55,254 nucleotides of DNA from Gallionellaceae bacterium (lineage in GTDB: Bacteria > Pseudomonadota > Gammaproteobacteria > Burkholderiales > Thiobacillaceae), in assembly GCA_028714875.1 (NCBI GenBank), contig JAQTLN010000026.1:1-55254 (forward strand). Reading direction: 5' to 3'. Both the position numbers and the translations under genes were made by a program. The notes below the pieces were generated by a model, which was not told the DNA's origin, did not search any database, and was given only the letters and a program-made list of their open reading frames with translations. Within the stretch, counting starts at the first letter, position 1. Every line of letters begins with the position of its first letter. Of this stretch, positions 32,520 to 40,049 are shown in pieces.

Positions 32520-34373
32520 TCAGTCTTGCGGCTTGGCCGGCAGGCTGCCGTCACGCAGGAATAGGCGGTCGAATAGCTTGCGATAGAGGAAGAAGCCCGC
32601 CGCCGCCACAAGCATGACCACGGCGAAGGCGATGCCCACCGGCAGCATCCAGGGCGCGACGCTGCTTTTCTTGAGCCATTTCTGCACGCGCTCGAAACCG
32701 GCGATCCAGGCGACGATGGCCAGCCCGATGGCGATGGCGGCGTCACTCAGGGTGAATTCGACCCGCACCGGATGCTTGAGCAGTTCGGCCCAGGGGCCGA
32801 AATAACACTCGACGCCAAAATAGACGGACGGCAACAGGATGGCGGCCATGAGTACGACCCAGGCCCACGCCTTGATCGGCTGCAAGCTGAACACCCGAAA
32901 GAATTGCTTGCGGCCGACATCGAGCCGTTCGAGTAGGTCGTGCAGTTTTTCCTGATTGCCGAGAACGTCGCGCATGGCGAGGAAGCGCCAGCCTTCGTCC
33001 TTGTGCCAGCGTTGCTTGCACAGGGTGGCGAAATCCACTTCCAGCTTGGCGTGGGCCAGGCAATAACCGTCGTACATGAGCGCCATCGCCTCGGTGTCGC
33101 TGAAGCTGTCCAGATCGGTGCGCAGCGTGGAAAGCCGATAGACCCAGCCGTTCGGCGTATCCACCGGCGGTGGGAAAAAGGGGTAGTCCGCGCTATTGGG
33201 GAATTCCTGGCGCAAGTGCATCAGCGCGTAAGCGGCCAGGCCATTGTCCAGAACCAGTTCCCGGCCGGGGTTGGGCGGCGTTTTCTCCGGGCCGGTGCTC
33301 TGCGCGGAGGCAATGATCTGGCCGGCGTGGACGCGATACAGCGTCTCGTTGCGGATCTTGTTCATCATCACGTCATTGGCGCGCATCATGACCTTGACGA
33401 GCTTGTCGCTCAGGATGGTTTCGTCTTCCAACTGGCCGGAGGCATCGCTGATGACGAAGTGGCTGCATTCGTTATGGAACAGCGCGTCCACCCCCTGGTT
33501 GTCGTAGACGCCGCCATCGGACAGTTCGATGACGATTTCCCCGCCATCCGGGGTTTCGTAAAGATCGTGCAGAGCCAGCGGCGGGAACACGCCGGGCACG
33601 GCGGCGGAAGCGGCCACCGCGTCGGCCAGGGTGATCCGCGCCAGCTTGTGCTTCTGTTTTTCGCTCAGCGGTTTGCGTTGCTCGTCCTGCTTGTTCACGT
33701 CTTTCTCGTAGTAGTACTCATCTTGCAGGCTGAGGCGAGGCAAACGGAAATTGGTATCCACTTCACTCATGAACCCGCGCCGCTGCGGCGGCTCGCCCAC
33801 ATAGGCGCCGGTAAAGTGCCAGGTGTGGCCGGTGTTGAGGCTGGTGGCGTTGATCACCAGGACGGGAATCTTGTAGGGGTGGCTTTCGTTGTAGACGCTC
33901 GCGCTGACGTGATCTTTTTCCGGGTCGATGAAGATGTCCCTGAGCAGGATGCCCGGCTGGCTGGTGAGCGCGTCGTAGAAGTGGAGGTTGAGCAGTTCCG
34001 CCAGCCGGTCGCTGCGCGAGTAGTTCGCGCCGGCCATCAAGGCATTCTTGAACGGGTTGCTGAACAGGCGCAGGCGGATGTTCTTCTGCACCGCCGCGAG
34101 AAAATCCACCTCGATCTCGCGCACGATCATTCGGTACATCTCCGGCGTCGGTGGCTTGGTGCAGCCGGGACGCTTGCCCTCCAGCAGTTGCTTGACCTTG
34201 AGGTAGTAATAGGCGCCGATGATGGAGCCGCCGGACACCGTGGATAGCACTTCCACCTGGTGCAGCATCTCGCGTTCCGCGAGCGCGGCGAGCACGCCGA
34301 TGTGGAACAGCGAGGCGCGAAAACCACCACCGGAGAGGCAAAGGCCGAGGCGGGAACGGGTGCTGTCGGGCAT
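32520..34373 (-). CDS. Patatin-like phospholipase with C-terminal membrane helices
   Basis: A 617-residue protein. The patatin fold begins at residue 10 with the oxyanion-hole block C-L-S-G-G-G-F-R-A-S. The nucleophile is S50 in S-G-G-S-I-I-G, and the dyad aspartate is D286 in S-D-G-G-V-Y-D-N-Q-G. The G-G-S-x-x-G elbow differs slightly from the common G-x-S-x-G, as in a known subgroup. About three membrane helices follow (about 500-600), so it is membrane-tethered. Patatins release fatty acids from phospholipids; several act as secreted or abortive-infection effectors. It lies 15 bp after the lipase gene and 3 bp before the 983-residue gene. Confidence 0.88.
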   Translation of the reverse strand: MPDSTRSRLGLCLSGGGFRASLFHIGVLAALAEREMLHQVEVLSTVSGGSIIGAYYYLKVKQLLEGKRPGCTKPPTPEMYRMIVREIEVDFLAAVQKNIRLRLFSNPFKNALMAGANYSRSDRLAELLNLHFYDALTSQPGILLRDIFIDPEKDHVSASVYNESHPYKIPVLVINATSLNTGHTWHFTGAYVGEPPQRRGFMSEVDTNFRLPRLSLQDEYYYEKDVNKQDEQRKPLSEKQKHKLARITLADAVAASAAVPGVFPPLALHDLYETPDGGEIVIELSDGGVYDNQGVDALFHNECSHFVISDASGQLEDETILSDKLVKVMMRANDVMMNKIRNETLYRVHAGQIIASAQSTGPEKTPPNPGRELVLDNGLAAYALMHLRQEFPNSADYPFFPPPVDTPNGWVYRLSTLRTDLDSFSDTEAMALMYDGYCLAHAKLEVDFATLCKQRWHKDEGWRFLAMRDVLGNQEKLHDLLERLDVGRKQFFRVFSLQPIKAWAWVVLMAAILLPSVYFGVECYFGPWAELLKHPVRVEFTLSDAAIAIGLAIVAWIAGFERVQKWLKKSSVAPWMLPVGIAFAVVMLVAAAGFFLYRKLFDRLFLRDGSLPAKPQD

Positions 34374-34388
34374 GGCGGGACTCCTTAT

Positions 34389-35207
34389 TCAGAATGGATT
34401 GATCGCGCGGTTTTTTTCCAGGTTCGCCAGATATTTCTTCATGAAGTGATCCTTGAGGCCATCCGTGCCGACCTTGCCGAGGTCGTCGACGCGCCCTTCG
34501 ATGCGATCGAGCAGGCTGAACCAGAAATGCGGGTCGTTCCGCAGATTGCCGTCGTGGTCGAAATAGAGAAAGGTGCCGATATGGCTGAAGCCCATCAGGC
34601 GGGTCGGCACGCGGGTCACGACGTCGTTGTTGTTGACGAAGCGGAAGCTGCGGCTGCCGTTGTCCTGATCGTAGGCCCGCTCGAAAATACGATCGCCGAT
34701 GCGCGGTTGCCCGAAGGTATAGAGGCCATGCACCGGCTTGTCGAACTGGTCGCGCAGGCGCGCCACGGCCAGCGCCGCCAGGGCCGCGCCCAGGCTGTGG
34801 CCGGTGAACCAGAGTGATTGGCCTTTTTTGGGAATCTCGCCCAGCGTATCGACAAGCGTTTGCCAGACGCTCTCCAGAGCCAGATGGAAACCGGCATGCA
34901 CCCGGCCACCGAAGGGGCCATCGACCAGCACGGTATTCGCGTCGGCCAGCCAGTCCTGGAGTTTCTTCGGCTCGGTGCCGCGAAACGCCACCAGCACGAT
35001 GTGGTCGTTCGCCGCCACGAACAACTGGGTATCGCGTTTGCTGGCTTTGCCGCTCTCGATGAAGCGGGTTTGCTCCAGTCCCCATTCCTTGCAACGCGCC
35101 GCGATCTTCTTCGCCGACTCATAGGCCAAATCGGAGGCCATACCCAGGCAATAGGCATTTTCCGGGTGGTAGAAGGTGGTGTCGGGGCGGAAATTCTCGA
35201 ATGACAT
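34389..35207 (-). CDS. Class 3 lipase family protein
   Basis: A 272-residue alpha/beta hydrolase of the fungal-type lipase_3 family. It has a V-A-F-R-G-T-E-P lid/oxyanion region near 75, the nucleophile elbow G-H-S-L-G (S138), and G-Q-P-R-I-G-D near 170. The catalytic His region (F-S-H-I-G-T-F near 220) is present. No signal peptide or membrane helix is seen, so export, if any, needs another route. It lies between the amidase and patatin genes on the same strand, with gaps of 63 and 15 bp. Substrate not known; membrane or neutral lipids are expected. Confidence 0.88.
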   Translation of the reverse strand: MSFENFRPDTTFYHPENAYCLGMASDLAYESAKKIAARCKEWGLEQTRFIESGKASKRDTQLFVAANDHIVLVAFRGTEPKKLQDWLADANTVLVDGPFGGRVHAGFHLALESVWQTLVDTLGEIPKKGQSLWFTGHSLGAALAALAVARLRDQFDKPVHGLYTFGQPRIGDRIFERAYDQDNGSRSFRFVNNNDVVTRVPTRLMGFSHIGTFLYFDHDGNLRNDPHFWFSLLDRIEGRVDDLGKVGTDGLKDHFMKKYLANLEKNRAINPF

Positions 35208-35270
35208 GATGTGCTCCTCGTTTGTGGCGTTCAGTACAGGGAGAGGCTCCTTCGTGTATTGATTCGTGGT

Positions 35271-36101
35271 TCAGGCCGCCAGCAGATAGCGCCCGTGGCA
35301 CCACCCCACCAGATCCATCACGCCGCTCACCTCGTCCAGCACATCGACCTTCCACCACAGGCCGCTCTGTTCCAGCGCCTGTACGCGAGTGCCCGCCGGG
35401 ATGGGGCTGCCGGCGAGGATGGCGTATTCGGTGCCGGGGCCACCGCGCACGTTGAGCGCGGCGCTGCTGGTGAAGATCGGCAGTTCGTCTTCCTTGCGGC
35501 CAAACAGGCGCGCGCGCAGGCTGACCAGCGGAAAGTCGGGGCCGGGGTCGCTCTTGCGCCCGGGGGCGATATCGTCGTGGCCGATGATGTCTTGCAACTG
35601 GTATTGGGAGATCAAGGCCTGGGCCACGCCGAAGGCGGCGTCGATCTGTTCCGGGGTGTAGGTCTGCCAGCCGCTGGGGGGCGTGCCGGGGGCGTCGTTC
35701 TTGTGCCTGGCGACGCGCACCTGGTCGTCCGGGACGACGATCTTGAGGGGTGAAATCCATTTCCCGGCGATGTGGTCGAGCCGACCGACGTTATCCAGTT
35801 CGATGCCGATGGAGTAGTGGTTGAGGCCGCTCACGCCTTGCCAGGTGGAGGCGCCGGCATGCCACGCGACCACGTTGAAGGGAACCAGTTGCGTGATGCC
35901 GCCATCGCGACCGATGACCAGGTGCGCCGAGGCTTTGGCCTGTGGGTTGGTCAGCCAGCTGATGCTGCTGTCGGCGTTGCGCCCGGCGGTGTAGTGCATG
36001 ACCAGCCAGCGCGCTTGCAGGGGGCCATTCTTGTTGGGGCTGGCTTGGTAGGGTAGCGCGGTGCCGTCATCCTGAAGCAGTCGGTGATTGCGGATTTTCA
36101 T
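35271..36101 (-). CDS. N-acetylmuramoyl-L-alanine amidase with C-terminal SH3 domain
   Basis: A 276-residue protein. The amidase_2 (AmpD/T7-lysozyme-type) zinc domain has W-L-V-M-H-Y-T-A-G with the first His ligand, S-A-H-L-V-I-G-R-D-G, V-A-W-H-A-G-A-S, and I-I-G-H-D-D-I-A-P-G-R-K-S-D-P-G with the other ligands. Residues about 205-275 are an SH3 domain (A-L-N-V-R-G-G-P-G). It cuts between muramic acid and the stem peptide. There is no signal peptide. ATG 36101 has GGAG five bases upstream; an in-frame ATG at 36164 has none. It is the first gene of a four-gene minus-strand operon with lipase, patatin and the large membrane protein. Confidence 0.9.
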   Translation of the reverse strand: MKIRNHRLLQDDGTALPYQASPNKNGPLQARWLVMHYTAGRNADSSISWLTNPQAKASAHLVIGRDGGITQLVPFNVVAWHAGASTWQGVSGLNHYSIGIELDNVGRLDHIAGKWISPLKIVVPDDQVRVARHKNDAPGTPPSGWQTYTPEQIDAAFGVAQALISQYQLQDIIGHDDIAPGRKSDPGPDFPLVSLRARLFGRKEDELPIFTSSAALNVRGGPGTEYAILAGSPIPAGTRVQALEQSGLWWKVDVLDEVSGVMDLVGWCHGRYLLAA

Positions 36102-36221
36102 GAGAGCTCCTTGCCAGTTGTTGGTAACAGTGGACACAAGGGGCTTCAGCAAGGATGGTGCCAAGGCCGCGTGGCCGCGAAAGTGTCGCGTCCACGCCGA
36201 TCCGGCCCCGTGACTGGGGCG

Positions 36222-36257
36222 ACCATGACCCGATCAGGCTCGCGCATGGGTCATGGT
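36222..36257. promoter_or_regulatory. 10-bp inverted repeat in the amidase/copD intergenic region
   Basis: ACCATGACCC (36222-36231) and its exact inverse GGGTCATGGT (36248-36257), 16 bases apart. It lies between divergent genes, about 120 bp from each start, where an operator or hairpin is expected. Confidence 0.35.
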
Positions 36258-36368
36258 TGACCCACCCGGGCTCGTGTTCAGTGCCCGGCTGTCTCTTCGC
36301 GATCTCGGGCGGGGGGCGGGTAAACTTGCCGCCTGTCGCAGCCGCCGGCTGACTACTCGGAGCCCGTC

Positions 36369-36821
36369 ATGATCCATAGCCTGCTTGTCCTGTTCCATGT
36401 CCTCGCCACCGTCATCTGGGTGGGCGGGATGTTCTTCGCGCACCAGTGCCTGCGTCCGGCGGCGATCACCACCCTGGAACCCCCATTGCGGCTGGCGCTG
36501 TGGCGCGGCGTGTTCGGGCGCTTCTTTCCCTGGGTGTGGGTGTCGGTCATCGCCTTGCTCCTGAGCGGCCAGGTGATGGTCGGGCAGATGGGGGGCATGG
36601 CCGCCGTGCCGGTGCACGTGCATATCATGGTGGGCATCGGCTATGTCATGGCCGCGCTCTATGCCTATCTCTACTTCGTGCCCTTCGCGGCCATGAAACG
36701 CGCCGTGATGGCGGGGGACTGGCCGGCGGCGGGCGCGGCGCTGAACCGCATCCGCGCCCTGGTGGGCACCAACCTGACCCTGGGCCTGGTCAATATCGCC
36801 GTGGTGTTCGTGCTGCGCTGA
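36369..36821 (+). CDS. CopD-family small membrane protein
   Basis: A 150-residue protein with four membrane helices. It has the CopD/DUF2269-like pattern: H-V-L-A-T-V-I-W-V-G-G-M-F-F-A near the start, a conserved Arg-rich loop R-R/R-G-V-F-G-R-F-F-P-W, a His-containing third helix H-V-H-I-M-V-G and R-I-R-A-L-V-G-T-N in the last. The founding CopD takes up copper; these short homologues have no proven substrate, though the His/Met residues could bind copper or haem. Followed by a hairpin with a T-run (36830-36851) and the convergent DMT gene. Confidence 0.82.
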   Translation: MIHSLLVLFHVLATVIWVGGMFFAHQCLRPAAITTLEPPLRLALWRGVFGRFFPWVWVSVIALLLSGQVMVGQMGGMAAVPVHVHIMVGIGYVMAALYAYLYFVPFAAMKRAVMAGDWPAAGAALNRIRALVGTNLTLGLVNIAVVFVLR

Positions 36822-36829
36822 GTGGTGGC

Positions 36830-36851
36830 GCCGGCTTCCAGCCGGCTTTTT
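36830..36851 (+). terminator. Hairpin plus T-run after the CopD-family gene (family F repeat)
   Basis: GCCGGCT-TCC-AGCCGGC followed by TTTTT, nine bases after the stop. The stem is the same GCCGGCTTCCAGCCGGC as in the family F repeat at 17014, so a repeat appears to serve as terminator. Confidence 0.6.
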
Positions 36852-36867
36852 CCAAGGCCGCGATGCC

Positions 36868-37212
36868 TCAGCCCTTGAAGATGAAATACACCGCGCCCAA
36901 CAGGCACAGCCCCGCCCACAGGTAATTCCAGGTCAACGGCTCCTTCATATAGAGCACCGCGAACGGCGCGAACACCGCCAGGGTGATGACCTCCTGCATG
37001 ATCTTCAATTGCGGCAGGGTGAGTTGGGCATAACCGATGCGATTGGCCGGAACCTGCAACAGGTACTCGAACAAGGCCACGCCCCAGCTCGCCAGCGCGG
37101 CGATCCACCAGGCGCGGTCGCTCAGATGTTTGAGGTGGGCATACCAGGCCACCGTCATGAACAGATTGGAGAGCACCAGCAGGACGGTAGTTTGCAGAAG
37201 GGTCGTATTCAT
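36868..37212 (-). CDS. DMT-superfamily small membrane protein (DUF486)
   Basis: A 114-residue protein with four membrane helices. Family markers are N-L-F-M-T-V-A-W-Y-A-H-L-K, then E-Y-L-L-Q-V-P-A-N-R-I-G-Y near the middle, L-K-I-M-Q-E-V-I-T-L and F-x-Y-M-K-E-P-L-T-W-N near the end. It is the short DUF486 type, related to the small multidrug-resistance fold; transport activity is unproven. The start is ATG 37212, chosen over upstream in-frame starts that precede any family sequence. Confidence 0.88.
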   Translation of the reverse strand: MNTTLLQTTVLLVLSNLFMTVAWYAHLKHLSDRAWWIAALASWGVALFEYLLQVPANRIGYAQLTLPQLKIMQEVITLAVFAPFAVLYMKEPLTWNYLWAGLCLLGAVYFIFKG

Positions 37213-37312
37213 GACGCGGGCGGTGGTTGCGCGCGGATGATACCGGCGCCGGCCGGGGGTGGGCAGCAGGCCGGTGATAAGATCGCCGGCATCTTTTTTG
37301 CCCCTGTCACTC

Positions 37313-37666
37313 ATGTCGATCACCACCCTTGAACAACTGGCCGCGACCGTGCGCGAATTCGGCCGCGAGCGCGACTGGCAGCTCTACCACACCCCGAAAA
37401 ACCTCACCGCCGCCCTCATCGTCGAGGCGGCGGAACTGCTGGAACCGTTCCAGTGGCTCACCCCGGAAGAAAGCCTGAACCTGCCCGCGCCGAAGAAGGA
37501 AGCGGTGCGCCAGGAAATGGCCGATGTGCTGATCTATCTGGTGAGCCTGGCCAATTGCCTGGACATCGACCTGCTGCAAGCCGCCGAGGACAAGCTGGCG
37601 ATCAACGCCGCCAAGTACCCGGTGGAAAAAGCCAAAGGGTCTTGCGCCAAATCACACGAACTGTAG
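37313..37666 (+). CDS. MazG-like nucleotide pyrophosphohydrolase
   Basis: A 117-residue all-alpha NTP pyrophosphatase of the short MazG-like type. Family motifs: a N-L-T-A-A-L-I-V-E-A-A-E-L-L-E helix with the E-x-x-E metal ligands (about 40-46), and E-M-A-D-V-L-I-Y-L with E-x-x-D near 70. It hydrolyses (d)NTPs to monophosphate plus pyrophosphate for nucleotide-pool cleaning; dCTP is preferred by some homologues. Co-directional with the ferredoxin gene 19 bp downstream. Confidence 0.88.
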   Translation: MSITTLEQLAATVREFGRERDWQLYHTPKNLTAALIVEAAELLEPFQWLTPEESLNLPAPKKEAVRQEMADVLIYLVSLANCLDIDLLQAAEDKLAINAAKYPVEKAKGSCAKSHEL

Positions 37667-37685
37667 TCCACGACTAAAAAGCGCC

Positions 37686-37997
37686 ATGAGCCACTTCAAA
37701 CACCACCTGTTCTTCTGCCTCAACCAGCGCGACGACGGCGCCGCCTGCTGCTCCGACCACAACGCCGAAGCCATGTTCGAGCACGCCAAGAAGAAGGCGA
37801 AAAAGCTTGGCCTGCACGGCAAGGGCGGCGACTGCCGGGTCAACCGCGCCGGCTGCTTCGACCGCTGCGGCGAAGGCCCGGTGTGCGTCGTCTACCCGGA
37901 CGCGGTCTGGTACACCTACGTCGACGCCGACGACATCGACGAAATCATCGAATCCCATTTGCGCGACGGCCAGGTGGTCGAGCGGCTGAAGATTTGA
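37686..37997 (+). CDS. Thioredoxin-like [2Fe-2S] ferredoxin
   Basis: A 103-residue protein of the Shethna/HoxE-NuoE-like 2Fe-2S fold. Likely ligands are C11 (F-F-C-L-N-Q-R), C21 or C22 (A-C-C-S), and C57 and C61 (G-C-F-D-R-C-G-E-G-P), giving the typical C-x9-10-C ... C-x3-C layout. V-V-Y-P-D-x-V-W-Y and V-D-A-D-D-I-D-E-I-I-E are the usual closing blocks. It is a soluble one-electron carrier with unknown partners. Confidence 0.92.
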   Translation: MSHFKHHLFFCLNQRDDGAACCSDHNAEAMFEHAKKKAKKLGLHGKGGDCRVNRAGCFDRCGEGPVCVVYPDAVWYTYVDADDIDEIIESHLRDGQVVERLKI

Positions 37998-37998
37998 T

Positions 37999-38160
37999 CT
38001 CCCCTCCCCCGCCGGGGGAGGGGCCGGGGGAGAGGGAACACGCTCCGCGTAACCAGCAACGCTTGATCCATCTGCCGAACTTCCCGCCAACCCGAACCGC
38101 ATCGCGTAAGGAACCCACGCTCCCTCACCCCCGACCCCTCTCCCGGGGGGAGAGGGGAGC
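37999..38160. repeat. Pair of inverted family B repeats (copies 3 and 4)
   Basis: Copy 3 (37999-38037, CCCCTCCCCC-GCC-GGGGGAGGGG) and copy 4 (38119-38160, reverse orientation) bracket about 80 bp. Inner flanks AACACGCTCCGCGTAA and TCGCGTAAGGAACCCACGC are related. The pair fills the whole gap before the hydrolase gene. Confidence 0.85.
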
Positions 38161-38167
38161 AAACACC

Positions 38168-38770
38168 ATGACCCGCCATCGACTCCGCATCAAGATTCCC
38201 CACGGCCAGATCGAGACCGTCGTCGAGGAACCGCAAGGCGCGCCGCGTGGGCTGGCGCTGATTGCGCATCCGCACCCCCTGAAAGGCGGCACGCTCGACA
38301 ACAAGGTCGCCTGGACTCTGGCACGCGCGGCGCTGGTTTGCGGCCTGATCGCGGTGCGGCCCAACTTCCGGGGCGTGGGCGAGAGCACCGGCGAGTTCGA
38401 CCACGGCATCGGCGAAACCGAGGACATGCTGGCGCTGGCCGCCGCCGTCGCCAGCCATTACGGCCCGCTGCCCTGGACCTTGCTCGGCTTCTCCTTCGGC
38501 GCCTATGTGCAGCACCGGGTGGCCCGGGAACTGCACGCGGAGCGCCTGATCATGGTCGGCCCGGCGGTGTCCATGTACGAATTCGAGGCCACCGCCCTTC
38601 CCACGACCGTCATTCATGGCACCGAGGACGAAGTGATTCCATTTGAAGCCGCCCGCGACTACGCCAACCGGCACGCCATCCCGCTGATCGACATCACCGG
38701 CACCGGCCACTTCTTCCACGGCAAACTGCGGGAATTGCAGCAGCGGGTGGAAGCACTCATTTGCCCATGA
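38168..38770 (+). CDS. Alpha/beta hydrolase
   Basis: A 200-residue alpha/beta-fold protein of the dienelactone-hydrolase-like group common in beta-proteobacteria. It has A-H-P-H-P-L-K-G-G-T-L-D-N-K near 35, R-P-N-F-R-G-V-G-E-S-T-G near 60, the nucleophile elbow G-F-S-F-G (Ser near 107) and a His in G-T-G-H-F-F-H-G-K near the end. The acid is probably in G-T-E-D-E-V-I-P. Substrate not known. The stop overlaps the ABC ATPase start (ATGA), so the two are translated together. Confidence 0.9.
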   Translation: MTRHRLRIKIPHGQIETVVEEPQGAPRGLALIAHPHPLKGGTLDNKVAWTLARAALVCGLIAVRPNFRGVGESTGEFDHGIGETEDMLALAAAVASHYGPLPWTLLGFSFGAYVQHRVARELHAERLIMVGPAVSMYEFEATALPTTVIHGTEDEVIPFEAARDYANRHAIPLIDITGTGHFFHGKLRELQQRVEALICP

Positions 38771-39690
38771 CCTCTCCCCTGAAACTTGCCGGCCTGAGCA
38801 AACACTACGGCGGCACCGCCGTCGTGGACGGGCTCGACCTGGAACTCGCGCCCGGCCGCTGCCACGGCCTGCTTGGCCCCAACGGCGCCGGCAAGACCAC
38901 CACACTGCGCCTCGCCCTCGGCCTGATCGGCGCCGATGCCGGCACGGTGGAACTCCTGGGCCACACCCTGCCGGATGCGGCCGACCAGGCCCGCGCCCGC
39001 GTCGGCGTGGTGCCGCAGATGGACAACCTCGACCCGGATTTCACGGTGCGGGAAAACCTGCAAATCTACGGCCGCTATTTCGGCATCTCGAAGCGCGAGA
39101 TGACCGCGCGCATCCCCGCCCTGCTCGACTTCGCCGGTCTCGCCGGCAAGGCCGATGTCACCATCGCCACCCTGTCCGGCGGTATGAAGCGGCGATTGAC
39201 CCTGGCGCGCGCCCTGGTCAACGACCCCGACCTGGTGATCCTCGACGAACCCACCACCGGCCTCGACCCGCAGGCCCGCCACCTGATCTGGCAAGGCCTG
39301 CGCCGCCTCATCAGCCAGGGCAAAACGCTGTTGCTCACCACCCATTTCATGGAAGAAGCGGAACGCCTGTGCGACGACATCAGCGTCATCGACCACGGCC
39401 GCGTCATTGTCCAGGGCAGCCCGCGCGAGCTGATCAAGACCCACATCGAGCCGCATGTGGTGGAAATCTACGGTGACGGCCTGGCCGAATGGCAGACCTG
39501 CGCCAGCCGGTTTTGCCACCGCTGCGAACAGGCTGGAGAAACCCTGTTCTGCTACACCGAGACGCCGGACAAGGTGGTGGCCGAACTGGAAACGAATATT
39601 CTAAAAACCGCCGGCCTGCGCTACCTGCACCGTCCGGCCAACCTGGAAGACGTGTTCCTCAAGCTGACCGGGAGGGATTTAAGAGATTGA
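38767..39690 (+). CDS. ABC transporter ATP-binding protein, NodI/DrrA type
   Basis: A 307-residue ATPase. Walker A G-P-N-G-A-G-K-T-T is at 37-45, the Q-loop V-P-Q-M-D-N-L near 80, signature L-S-G-G-M-K near 140, Walker B L-V-I-L-D-E-P-T-T-G-L-D-P and the switch His in T-T-H-F-M-E-E-A. The C-terminal ~80 residues are the regulatory extension typical of NodI and DrrA exporters. Its natural partner, a NodJ-type permease, starts at 45049; the ~5.3-kb restriction island lies between the two. Substrate unknown. Confidence 0.92.
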   Translation: MTSPLKLAGLSKHYGGTAVVDGLDLELAPGRCHGLLGPNGAGKTTTLRLALGLIGADAGTVELLGHTLPDAADQARARVGVVPQMDNLDPDFTVRENLQIYGRYFGISKREMTARIPALLDFAGLAGKADVTIATLSGGMKRRLTLARALVNDPDLVILDEPTTGLDPQARHLIWQGLRRLISQGKTLLLTTHFMEEAERLCDDISVIDHGRVIVQGSPRELIKTHIEPHVVEIYGDGLAEWQTCASRFCHRCEQAGETLFCYTETPDKVVAELETNILKTAGLRYLHRPANLEDVFLKLTGRDLRD

Positions 39691-39778
39691 AGGCAAAATT
39701 GCAGCCTACCTGTTGCGCCCTCCCCACCAACCTTTACCGATCATCTAGTTTGTGTGCTGGAGAAGTCGCCCACATATT

Positions 39779-39815
39779 TATAATCACCACATTGGTGTAA
39801 GATGGTGAATGTCAC
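39779..39815 (+). promoter_or_regulatory. Candidate promoter and operator of the restriction island
   Basis: TATAAT at 39779-39784 is followed by two small palindromes, CACCACATTGGTG (39785-39797) and GTGAATGTCAC (39805-39815), just before the RHH gene. The GGTG/CACC half-sites are the kind bound by RHH repressors. No good -35 box was found. Confidence 0.35.
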
Positions 39816-39836
39816 TTCAGGTCGAAAAGAGATGCT

Positions 39837-40049
39837 ATGCCTGCCAGACCAAACGCCAAGACAGCCCAAGATCGAACCGTGCGCGCATCGATTAGCTTTC
39901 CCGAACAGCAATACATGGTCTTGGAGCAGATTGCGACAGAGCACAGAGTGTCGCTCGCATGGGTTGTACGAGAAGCGGTTGATGGTTATCTCAAATCGAA
40001 ATGGCCTCTTTTGTCGGATGAAGACAATACAAAAAACGTACGATTCTGA
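39837..40049 (+). CDS. Ribbon-helix-helix (CopG/Arc-like) regulator
   Basis: A 70-residue protein. Residues about 14-22 (R-T-V-R-A-S-I-S-F) form the DNA-contacting strand, followed by two helices, E-Q-Q-Y-M-V-L-E-Q-I-A-T-E and V-S-L-A-W-V-V-R-E-A-V-D-G-Y-L. Such RHH proteins repress their own operon or act as antitoxins. No toxin gene is adjacent; the next gene, a DNA methyltransferase, overlaps its stop by one base (TGATG). It therefore probably controls expression of the restriction-modification genes, like a C protein of unrelated fold. That is inference. Confidence 0.75.
   Translation: MPARPNAKTAQDRTVRASISFPEQQYMVLEQIATEHRVSLAWVVREAVDGYLKSKWPLLSDEDNTKNVRF

Noticed and set aside
35108-36164. 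An earlier ATG (36164) for the amidase, giving 21 extra residues
   Set aside because: No ribosome site; the extra residues are not a signal peptide, and GGAG precedes ATG 36101.
39837-40049. Toxin-antitoxin pair with the RHH protein as antitoxin
   Set aside because: No small toxin-like gene lies next to it; the overlapping neighbour is a complete methyltransferase.
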